A stretch of 10,728 bases of DNA from Oscillibacter sp. (lineage in GTDB: Bacteria; Bacillota; Clostridia; Oscillospirales; Oscillospiraceae), in assembly GCA_017447005.1 (NCBI GenBank), contig JAFSOM010000254.1:1-10728 (forward strand). Direction: 5' to 3'. The notes below the pieces were generated by a model, which did not search any database, had not been told where the DNA came from, and was given only the letters and a program-made list of their open reading frames with translations. This document shows, in pieces, positions 1-6,161 of this stretch. Each line of letters opens with the position of its first letter. Position 1 is the first letter of the stretch. The position numbers and the translations under genes are program-made.

Positions 1-1052
1 ACGCTGTCGATAGCGCTGGTTTCGTAGCCGGTGCGCGTGTCCTTGACGAGCTGGTAGGGCATGAACACGTAGGAGCGAATCTGACTGCCCCACTCGATTT
101 TCATCTGTACGCCCTTGATGTCGGAGATTTTCTCGGCGTGCTGTTGCTCTTTGAGTTCGAGCAGACGCGCCCGGAGCATTTTCATACAGTTGTCCTTGTT
201 CTGGAACTGGCTTCTCTCCTGTTGCGACGCCACGACGATTCCCGTAGGCTTATGAATGAGGCGTACCGCCGACGAAGTCTTGTTGACGTGCTGACCGCCC
301 GCGCCCGACGCCCGGTAAACCTGCATTTCGATGTCCTCGTCGCGGATTTCAACGGAATCGTCCTCCTCCATTTCGGGCATGACCTCCACGGCGGCGAAGG
401 ACGTATGACGGCGGGCGTTCGCGTCGAAGGGGGAGATACGGACAAGGCGGTGAATGCCGTTTTCACTCTTCAAGAGGCCGTAGGCGTTCTCGCCCTCAAT
501 GGAAATGGCGGCGGACTTGATTCCGGCCTCGTCGCCGTCCTCATAGTTGAGCGTCTTATAGGTAAAGCCGTGACGTTCGGCCCAGCGCGTGTACATACGG
601 TAAAGCATTTGCGTCCAGTCCTGCGCCTCGGTGCCGCCGGCCCCGGCGTGGAACTGCAAGATGGTGTTGTTGGCGTCGTACTCCCCGGAAAGCAACGTCG
701 ACATACGGCTTTCCTCGATTTGGGATTCCAGCGCGTCGTACTCCCCGCGCAACTCGTCGAGAATTTCGGGGTCGTCGGCCTCCTGTCCCATGTCGCATAA
801 CGCGGTAAGGTCTTCCCACTCGGACAGCAATTTTTCCTGACGGCTGATTTTGTTCCGCAACTGCTTCAAACGCGTCTGCACTTTCCGGGAGCGGGCAAGG
901 TCATTCCAGAAACCGTCCTGTTCGGTCTCGGCGGTGAGGCGTTCGGATTCCTGCCGCGCCCCGTCCAAGTCCAGCGCGGCGGAGAGCTTTTCGAGTTCCG
1001 GCTTGAGTTCGCGTAACTTCTGCCGATAGGTGTCGTACTCAATGAGGGCCAT
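1..1052 (-). CDS. prfB: Peptide chain release factor 2 (3' end outside window)
   Basis: Recognises UAA and UGA stop codons in the ribosomal A site and triggers peptide release. 350 full codons are visible. The N-terminal helical domain (about 1-110) is followed by GTEAQDW (140-146), the stop-codon-reading tripeptide SPF (207-209), which marks RF2 rather than RF1, and the catalytic GGQ (252-254) in GAGGQHVNKTSSAVR. The E. coli protein has 365 residues, so only some 15-20 residues are missing. The start at 1052 has a purine-rich GGAAAGGAACGGA upstream; an in-frame ATG at 1073 is possible. The usual +1 programmed frameshift near codon 25 (in-frame UGA) is absent: codons 25-31 read through as A-A-L-D-L-D-G. 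The gene is divergent from the ATPase cassette. The common neighbour secA is not on its 5' side. Identity is certain from the motifs. Confidence 0.97.
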   Translation of the reverse strand, partial: MALIEYDTYRQKLRELKPELEKLSAALDLDGARQESERLTAETEQDGFWNDLARSRKVQTRLKQLRNKISRQEKLLSEWEDLTALCDMGQEADDPEILDELRGEYDALESQIEESRMSTLLSGEYDANNTILQFHAGAGGTEAQDWTQMLYRMYTRWAERHGFTYKTLNYEDGDEAGIKSAAISIEGENAYGLLKSENGIHRLVRISPFDANARRHTSFAAVEVMPEMEEDDSVEIRDEDIEMQVYRASGAGGQHVNKTSSAVRLIHKPTGIVVASQQERSQFQNKDNCMKMLRARLLELKEQQHAEKISDIKGVQMKIEWGSQIRSYVFMPYQLVKDTRTGYETSAIDS

Positions 1053-1095
1053 AATGTTTCCGTTCCTTTCCATGGCGTCGGCGTTCCTTGCGCGT

Positions 1096-1124
1096 ATTAT
1101 ATCCAATGCCGCGCCGTTTGTAAA
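1096..1124 (-). promoter_or_regulatory. Sigma-70-type promoter of prfB
   Basis: On the minus strand, TTTACA (1124-1119) and a perfect TATAAT (1101-1096) are separated by 17 bp. Transcription would begin near 1089, leaving a leader of about 37 nt to the ATG at 1052, or about 16 nt to the alternative ATG at 1073. Identification is by consensus match and position only. Confidence 0.75.
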
Positions 1125-1197
1125 GAGAAACCTTGACTTTTTTCGAGGAAAGCGCACGGATTCGGAGAAATTTTATGAACCGTCGACGCCGCGCCGC

Positions 1198-1226
1198 TTG
1201 ACATTCGTCCATGCAGGGGGTATAAT
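1198..1226 (+). promoter_or_regulatory. Perfect-consensus promoter of the ATPase-nuclease cassette
   Basis: TTGACA (1198-1203) and TATAAT (1221-1226) are both exact consensus hexamers with the optimal 17-bp spacer. The predicted start near 1232-1234 gives a leader of about 135 nt before the ATPase gene. Such a strong promoter in front of a putative defence cassette implies that it is normally held down, and an inverted repeat overlaps it. Confidence 0.85.
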
Positions 1227-1234
1227 GACGAATG
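1202..1234. promoter_or_regulatory. Inverted repeat spanning the cassette promoter (candidate operator)
   Basis: CATTCGTC (1202-1209) is repeated as its exact reverse complement GACGAATG (1227-1234). One arm overlaps the end of the -35 box and the other starts directly after the -10 box, so a bound dimer would block RNA polymerase. A third half-site, TTCGTCC, occurs at 1259-1265 (compare 1204-1210). Together with CGACG (1236-1240) and CGTCG (1254-1258), the second arm can also pair with this third site. The repressor, if any, is not evident in the window. Confidence 0.5.
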
Positions 1235-1265
1235 CCGACGAGCGCGTATAAAACGTCGTTCGTCC

Positions 1266-1327
1266 GGGCATAACGTAACCAACCCGGGCGTAACATGACG
1301 CGAACGCGCCGAACCCGGGCATAACGT
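1266..1327 (+). repeat. Three imperfect direct repeats GGGC(A/G)TAAC in the cassette leader
   Basis: GGGCATAACGT (1266-1276), GGGCGTAACAT (1286-1296) and GGGCATAACGT (1317-1327) lie in the untranslated leader. The last two share the longer AACCCGGGC(A/G)TAAC. Start-to-start spacings are 20 and 31 bp, close to two and three helical turns, which fits sites for a DNA-binding protein. An RNA-level role is equally possible. A looser related unit, GCGCATAAAT, follows at 1337-1346. Confidence 0.45.
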
Positions 1328-1366
1328 GGCGCAGGCGCGCATAAATCATTAGGGAGGTGGGACGCT

Positions 1367-2965
1367 ATGGAAATCAGACTGCACAGAATCGGCATGATAG
1401 AGGATTCCGAAATCAAGCTGGACGGCCTGACCGTCATCACCGGAGAGAATCAATCCGGTAAGACAACCATCGGCAAAGCCCTCTATGCCCTTGTGGATAC
1501 CGTTTCCGATTTGCCCAAAAAGGCCAAGGCCGACCGGGACGCCTATATTTTGAAAGAATTGGAAAACCTCTCCGAAAATTCCACGTTCTTTCGCTTTTTG
1601 TTTATTTCTAAATTTGACGGCGAAGATATCGACCAAAACTATCCCGCGCTTTCTATGCTTGCGTCCCGTTCGCTGGGGCGTTCCCCAAGGTTTTCCGCCG
1701 ATTTTGACCCGGAAATGTTCGCGCATAACGTGGAAGAGGAGTTGACCGCCTTTCTCCGTCTGTTGGAAGCCGGCGAAGAAACGCAGGCGTCCAATCCGTG
1801 GCTGACGCGCTTCCTATCCTATTATTCCCGGGATGAAAGGGAGCAAGTCTACCGCGTACGCACAACAAATGGAAAAACGGAGGTAGTCCGTCGTCCTGTA
1901 AACCGCTCGGCGCGAAAGACAAAACCCGAAACGCCCGCCGAAACTGTGGCGCGGATAATTCGGAACTATTTGAACAGTCTGCAAACTTTGTTTGAAGGCA
2001 TTAACGGCGACCCGCTTCTGGAGGGCTATTTCCAAAACAGTTTGAATAGCGCAATCCGCGCGGAATTTGATAACGAGATTCAGCCCATCCGCGATACGAC
2101 CACTCCGTCCGAAGTCTCTCTGTCGGAAGGCGACTCGCCTTATATTAAGGTAAAAATGCAAGGCCAACATGTGGTAGAGAGTATGTTTCATGAGATTCCT
2201 TGGAAAAAGGCGTATTTCGTGGATAACTCGATTGCCTTGGATACGAATTTCGGCAGGACGATAATATCCTCCTCTCCTAGAGAAATCAACTCGGATTCTT
2301 ATGTGAATCCCCGGAGATTCCGACGCCACGTGGCGCGGTTAAGCGCGATTCTGCGCGGCGGCGAGGAATTAAGCCCTATCGAACAACTCATTCTTGATGA
2401 AAAACTTGCCCCGCTGAAAGCGAAAATCAACGCTGTTGTGCCGGGAACATTTGATTTTTCCGGCACGGACGAAGTTTACGTTTTCCCCGACGGCTATCCT
2501 TTGCATCTTATCAATCTGGCTTCCGGGTCTAAGATGTTTTCCATCATGAAAATTCTGCTGGAAAAGGGCTTGCTGGATGAAAATACCATGCTGATACTCG
2601 ACGAGCCGGAAGTCCATCTTCATCCGGAGTGGCAGAATCGTTTTGCGGAAGTCATTGTGTTGCTGGTGAAAGAGCTTCACATCAACGTCCTGCTCACGAC
2701 GCACAGTTCCAATTTTATGCTGGCTCTTGACGCTTACGTAAGGAAGTATGAAATCCGCGAACTGGCTAATTTTTATCAGGCGCGGCGGCTGAATGATGAA
2801 TTTGTCACGCATGACTGTGTGACAAACCGGATGGAAGTCATTTATCAGGACTTTGTAAAGCCGCTGGCGGAAATGGACGTTCTGCGCGACAAATACGCCG
2901 ATGACGACGAGGACGGCGACGGCGCGGACGCGGAGGAATGCGAAGGCGGTGACGGGGAAACGTGA
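1367..2965 (+). CDS. OLD/RecF-like AAA ATPase, first gene of a putative defence cassette
   Basis: A 532-residue SMC/OLD-type ATPase. Walker A GENQSGKT is at 26-33. The ABC-signature-like LASGSK lies near 384-389. Walker B LILDEPE (409-415) runs into VHLHPEWQ, and the switch histidine is in TTHS (444-447). The long insert between the two ATPase halves (about 60-360) probably holds the coiled or effector-binding region; I do not recognise a further domain. The C-terminus (about 511-532) is a strongly acidic Asp/Glu/Gly tail. The start follows AGGGAGGTG (1351-1359) with 7-nt spacing. The stop overlaps the next gene by 4 bp (GTGA). ATPases of this kind pair with nucleases or toxic partners in antiphage systems (Septu, PARIS, Gabija-like and OLD systems); there they sense infection and gate the partner. 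I cannot assign this one to a named system. Codon use appears more A/T-rich than in prfB. Confidence 0.85.
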   Translation: MEIRLHRIGMIEDSEIKLDGLTVITGENQSGKTTIGKALYALVDTVSDLPKKAKADRDAYILKELENLSENSTFFRFLFISKFDGEDIDQNYPALSMLASRSLGRSPRFSADFDPEMFAHNVEEELTAFLRLLEAGEETQASNPWLTRFLSYYSRDEREQVYRVRTTNGKTEVVRRPVNRSARKTKPETPAETVARIIRNYLNSLQTLFEGINGDPLLEGYFQNSLNSAIRAEFDNEIQPIRDTTTPSEVSLSEGDSPYIKVKMQGQHVVESMFHEIPWKKAYFVDNSIALDTNFGRTIISSSPREINSDSYVNPRRFRRHVARLSAILRGGEELSPIEQLILDEKLAPLKAKINAVVPGTFDFSGTDEVYVFPDGYPLHLINLASGSKMFSIMKILLEKGLLDENTMLILDEPEVHLHPEWQNRFAEVIVLLVKELHINVLLTTHSSNFMLALDAYVRKYEIRELANFYQARRLNDEFVTHDCVTNRMEVIYQDFVKPLAEMDVLRDKYADDDEDGDGADAEECEGGDGET

Positions 2966-3870
2966 TTACCAAAGATTTGGCGTCGTTTGCCGAGGAGAAT
3001 TGGACGGCGTACAAGAAACCCGTCAGCGTGATTTCCCGTTCCAACCGGAAGAAACCGGAAACGGCGCTGGTCACGAGCGCTTTGGAGATGTTCGACTTTG
3101 ACACGATTGTCGAGGGACTTTTTGGGCGCGGAAAATGCAAATCCGCCGACGCGTTTTATGTGGGAAGAGCGGACGCGTTCGGCGATAAGAAAGATATTGT
3201 GGACGGACTGCCAAAAAAAGACCGGAAGCGAATCTGTCTTTATTTGATTGAGTTCAAGCGCTATGACGCCAAAGCCCGGAGGCCGGAGGCAATCAGGCCT
3301 TGCGAAACTCTGGAAAAAGAAGGCTTTCCGGGCCTGCTCTGTTCTAAGGACGCGCTCAAATCGGCGTTTTATCGGGAGTTGGAGCGTCTGGACGAGACGG
3401 AATGCCCCATTGTCAGGAAACTGACGGGGAAATCCGCCGTTTGTGACAAGTGTTCGCTTCTCACGGAACGCCGCAAGGCACGGGAGAAAGAATTAGCCGA
3501 TTCCATCCGCCTCAAAGCCATTGAAGGCTATACGATACTGGAACGGGTGTTTTTTCCGCTCTGCGCGGACGCCGCGCCCCGGAAACTTATTTACTGCGTC
3601 GTCATAGGAATGCCCGCCGTGAAAGAGGAAATCGGGATTTTAACCGGACTGACGCAAAAGAAACGACACAAGGGAAGCCAATCGAAAGAATCCGCGCCTT
3701 GTTCGAAACTGGAACAGGCTCTCAACCGTCTGAAAGTCAGGATTTCCGTACGGAACCCGAAATACGCTTACGTATACCAAAACCCTTATATATACGACAC
3801 AGTCAGACTGGTCACGCCTCTGCGCTTTCTCGCGCAAACGCGGGACATATTAGCCTCGCAGGGGACATAA
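2962..3870 (+). CDS. Uncharacterised protein with PD-(D/E)xK-nuclease-like core, partner of the ATPase
   Basis: A 302-residue protein that I do not recognise as a named family. A nuclease-like arrangement is visible in the N-terminal third. A helix carries Glu42 in TSALEMFDF, a strand start carries Asp63 in KSADAFYVG, and a hydrophobic strand ends in LYLIEFKRY (Glu97, Lys99). This is the order expected of a PD-(D/E)xK endonuclease. A CxxC (161-164), preceded by Cys149, could bind a metal. The second half is mixed, with basic patches such as KKRHKG (233-238). The GTG start at 2962 overlaps the ATPase stop (GTGA) and GGGGAA lies just upstream, so the two are translationally coupled and presumably made in a fixed ratio. 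Inferred role: the effector of an ATPase-gated defence system. The nuclease reading is by eye and tentative; coupling to the ATPase gene is firm. Confidence 0.7.
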   Translation: MITKDLASFAEENWTAYKKPVSVISRSNRKKPETALVTSALEMFDFDTIVEGLFGRGKCKSADAFYVGRADAFGDKKDIVDGLPKKDRKRICLYLIEFKRYDAKARRPEAIRPCETLEKEGFPGLLCSKDALKSAFYRELERLDETECPIVRKLTGKSAVCDKCSLLTERRKAREKELADSIRLKAIEGYTILERVFFPLCADAAPRKLIYCVVIGMPAVKEEIGILTGLTQKKRHKGSQSKESAPCSKLEQALNRLKVRISVRNPKYAYVYQNPYIYDTVRLVTPLRFLAQTRDILASQGT

Positions 3871-3879
3871 CGCGCATAG

Positions 3880-3910
3880 AAGAGCGACGGCGTAACGCTG
3901 TCGCTCTTTT
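3880..3910 (+). terminator. Intrinsic terminator of the ATPase-nuclease cassette
   Basis: AAGAGCGAC (3880-3888) pairs with GTCGCTCTT (3900-3908). The stem continues through a G-U pair and GCG/CGC to a TAA loop, giving about 13 pairs, and is followed by TTTT. It begins 10 nt after the nuclease-like gene's stop. On the minus strand the hairpin also lies downstream of the ROK gene, but there the T-tail is poor. Confidence 0.85.
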
Positions 3911-3946
3911 GTTGCGCCGGAAACGAGGTAACGTCCCGTCATGCAA

Positions 3947-3974
3947 GCGTTCCCCGCCCCTGAAAGGGAATGGG
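3947..3974. repeat. Solo half copy of the inverted-repeat element found at 8447-8698
   Basis: Read on the minus strand it contains CCCTTTCAGGGGCGGGG followed by AACGC, matching the inner arm of the larger element (8512-8534) apart from one base in the G run. It sits in the gap between the converging nuclease-like and ROK genes. It is therefore a dispersed repeat family in this genome. Confidence 0.6.
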
Positions 3975-3994
3975 CTATGATGATATGTTACGCC

Positions 3995-5161
3995 TTAGCG
4001 GAAGAACTCGCCTTTAAACACGCGGTCGAGCAGACAGCACGCGCAGCCGCGTACCTGCGCCTCGGCCCCGAACGCCGAACGCACAATCTTCACCGGACGT
4101 TTCGCAAGGCGTTGACGCGTAATCTCGGTTTCGAGCGTCGCCAGACACTGGTCGGGGAGATAATAGCCCGCATGTCCGATAACAATTGCCTGCGGGTCGA
4201 GCAGATTGACGGCGTTGGTCAGCCCCGACGCCAGAGCGCGTGTCATGGAGTTGAGCGCGGGCCACGCCGCCGACGCGCCGTCGCGCTCCGCCTCCCGACA
4301 GAAGACCTCAAACGGCGCGTCCGGGCGTCCGCAGTCCCGACGCAGACGCGGCGCGACGACCTGTAAGCCGGCGTAAGTCTCCAGACAGCCGCGGTTGCCG
4401 CACACGCACGGATTCCCGCGCCAGTCAATGCTCATGTGGCCCAGTTCGCTGGAATATCCCGCCGCGCTCCGCAGTAACTCCCCACGCGACACAATCCCCG
4501 ACCCGATACCCGTCGACACGCCCAGAAATATAAAGTCCCGGTACTCCCGCGCCGCGCCGAAATACTTCTCCGCCAGCGCCGCGCAGTCATATTGCCCGTC
4601 AAGCTGTACGGGGAGGCCGTAACGCTCCTTTAGTATGCGCACAATCGGAACGTGGTGGATACCGTGGAAGCGCGGCGCGTCTAAAATCATGCCGTTGCGC
4701 AAGTCCAGCGGGCCTATCGAGCCGACGCCAATGCCCAACGGCGTCCCGGCGTCGGGCCAGACGGAATCCACGAGGCCAAAGAGGATGTCGGCGAACTGCG
4801 CGGCGTTGTCGTTATTGAGCGCGGCGCGGGACTCCTTCAACGTGTTCAGACGCATATCGCAGAGAATCGCGGCGCATTCGTCGCGGAACACGAACAGGCC
4901 AATCAATTTGGGCGCGGCGTCGGAGAGGCGTAAGGCAATCGGATTGCGTCCCGAACCCTGTACGGACAGCTCCCCGTGGACTTCGACATAGCCCAGTTCG
5001 TCAAACTCGGCGATGATGTTGCTGACGGACATTTTGGAAAGTCCGGTACGGCGGGAGAGGTCGACGCGTGACAACGGGCCTTCCGTCGCCAGCAGTTTGA
5101 GTACCAGTCCCCGGTTACGAGACCGCAACGTGTCGTTATTCATCCCCTTGCGCTGTTCCAC
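3995..5161 (-). CDS. ROK-family transcriptional regulator (NagC/XylR type), probably not a kinase
   Basis: A 388-residue sugar-responsive repressor type. A winged helix-turn-helix occupies about 14-60 (RVDLSRRTGLSKMSVSNI), followed by a ROK sugar-binding domain. The ROK zinc site is visible: His242 with Cys252, Cys254 and Cys259 in CVCGNRGCLE. Kinase features are eroded. The phosphate-binding DxGGT is replaced by FVFRDE (90-95), and the segment aligning with the catalytic NDxN reads GQYD (189-192), so it should bind but not phosphorylate a sugar. The GTG start at 5161 follows AAAAGGAGGT with 6-nt spacing and is preferred to an in-frame ATG at 5206, which lies inside the TIR gene. The gene sits 14 bp after the TIR stop, almost certainly co-transcribed. 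Proximity to malQ suggests a carbohydrate ligand; the ligand is unknown. Confidence 0.93.
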   Translation of the reverse strand: MEQRKGMNNDTLRSRNRGLVLKLLATEGPLSRVDLSRRTGLSKMSVSNIIAEFDELGYVEVHGELSVQGSGRNPIALRLSDAAPKLIGLFVFRDECAAILCDMRLNTLKESRAALNNDNAAQFADILFGLVDSVWPDAGTPLGIGVGSIGPLDLRNGMILDAPRFHGIHHVPIVRILKERYGLPVQLDGQYDCAALAEKYFGAAREYRDFIFLGVSTGIGSGIVSRGELLRSAAGYSSELGHMSIDWRGNPCVCGNRGCLETYAGLQVVAPRLRRDCGRPDAPFEVFCREAERDGASAAWPALNSMTRALASGLTNAVNLLDPQAIVIGHAGYYLPDQCLATLETEITRQRLAKRPVKIVRSAFGAEAQVRGCACCLLDRVFKGEFFR

Positions 5162-5167
5162 GTCGTT

Positions 5168-5177
5168 ACCTCCTTTT
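5168..5177 (-). promoter_or_regulatory. Strong ribosome binding site fixing the GTG start of the ROK gene
   Basis: AAAAGGAGGT on the minus strand is an almost full anti-Shine-Dalgarno match, 6 nt before GTG at 5161. Its first bases overlap the TAA stop of the TIR gene (5178-5176), so ribosomes finishing TIR can reload directly. This supports coupled expression and rules out the longer ATG start. Confidence 0.85.
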
Positions 5178-6123
5178 ATGATTCCCGCCGCGTGACCGTT
5201 GTCCATGATGGAAATGCGTTAGACTCAATTAGCGCATTTTCCGGAACGCTGACGCTTTCCAGATTTACGCAATCAGAGAAAGCCCGCGCTACAATAGAAG
5301 TCACGCCGTCTTTAATAACTACGCGGAAAATCTGGTAGGCGCGGTTACGCCAAGGACGCTGAAACATGTCCACCGTAACATGCCGAACATACAGGACTAT
5401 CACCACCAGCAGAGCAGACAGGAATATACGAATATCAAGCGGAATACCAAGCGGAGCAAAGGGAGGCACAAACATAAAAGGCACCGTAAACAGAAGTATC
5501 AATACGGCCAAGAGCCAATCACAGCCCTTATTGTTTTCCGATATGCCCATTGGCCCATTGCCGTAAATCGTCAGCAGGCCATTTTCGTCCAACTCATAAG
5601 CGACATCTTTCCCGCATTTGCCGCTCTTCATAATGTTGATAGTGCGCCCGGACGCTTGCGGCGGCGCTTGCTCTGTCTTGGACGCTTGCGCCCCCTTGCG
5701 CTCCGGTTGCGGTTTCTTATGCAGAAGTTCCGCGATTTTGTGAGTCAATTCGTCCACGGGCACGGTTTCCGAGGAAACGCATGAGAGAATATTGTAGCCG
5801 CTAAGACGAAACCATAAGCCGCTGTTAATTGCAAACGGCCCGATTTGTACGGGAATCGGGGTAATTTGTTTTCCGTAAAGAGGAAACGACGCACAAACTT
5901 CAGAAAAGACGTAAGAAGATTGATTTGCGCCTTCGTCCAGAAGCAATAGAAACACTTTGCACCGTTCGATTTCCGCCTTGATAAAATCCCCTATTTCGCC
6001 GACGTTCAAGCCTTGCGTGTCGTACCAACAGGAAATCTCCATGTCGTCGAGTTCCCCGGCAATCCGGCGAACCAGTTCCGATGTACCTTCCGAACGGCAA
6101 TAGCTAATAAACACGTCCGCCAT
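5176..6123 (-). CDS. TIR-domain membrane protein with BspA-like repeat segment
   Basis: 315 residues. A bacterial TIR domain (about 1-135) opens with ADVFISYCRSEG and has CWYDTQGL near 32-39. YVFSEV places the likely NADase catalytic glutamate at Glu75. A charged Pro/Gln-rich linker (about 137-160) leads to SGKCGKDVAYELDENGLLTI, the cap typical of Firmicutes BspA-like repeat proteins. Two hydrophobic helices follow (about 203-222 and 231-247), split by a Pro-rich turn. The BspA-like pattern then resumes (PWRNRAYQIFRVVIKDGVTS, then AFSDCVNLESV) and ends after roughly one repeat. The membrane hairpin is thus inserted inside the repeat module. No signal peptide is seen, so the TIR domain is probably cytoplasmic. 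TIR domains in bacterial immunity cleave NAD+ or make cyclic ADP-ribose signals. The start has AGGAAGTG upstream. The gene appears more A/T-rich than its neighbours. Physiological role is inferred. Confidence 0.88.
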   Translation of the reverse strand: MADVFISYCRSEGTSELVRRIAGELDDMEISCWYDTQGLNVGEIGDFIKAEIERCKVFLLLLDEGANQSSYVFSEVCASFPLYGKQITPIPVQIGPFAINSGLWFRLSGYNILSCVSSETVPVDELTHKIAELLHKKPQPERKGAQASKTEQAPPQASGRTINIMKSGKCGKDVAYELDENGLLTIYGNGPMGISENNKGCDWLLAVLILLFTVPFMFVPPFAPLGIPLDIRIFLSALLVVIVLYVRHVTVDMFQRPWRNRAYQIFRVVIKDGVTSIVARAFSDCVNLESVSVPENALIESNAFPSWTTVTRRES

Positions 6124-6161
6124 AGTTCGTCACTTCCTTTCTTTTGCAATGCGCGTCGGCG

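Noticed and set aside
138..800. 220-codon plus-strand ORF inside prfB
   Set aside because: It is antisense to a complete and unmistakable RF2 frame; long shadows are common in GC-rich coding DNA.
1266..1346. Possible CRISPR-like repeats upstream of the ATPase
   Set aside because: Repeats are only 11 bp with unequal 9- and 20-bp gaps, and no cas genes are present; operator-like repeats fit better.
3941..4366. 141-codon plus-strand ORF after the cassette terminator
   Set aside because: Mostly antisense to the ROK gene and begins in the repeat fragment; no ribosome site or recognisable features.
5161..5206. Longer ROK protein starting at the ATG at 5206
   Set aside because: The extra 15 residues overlap the end of the TIR gene, and the near-perfect ribosome site points to the GTG at 5161.
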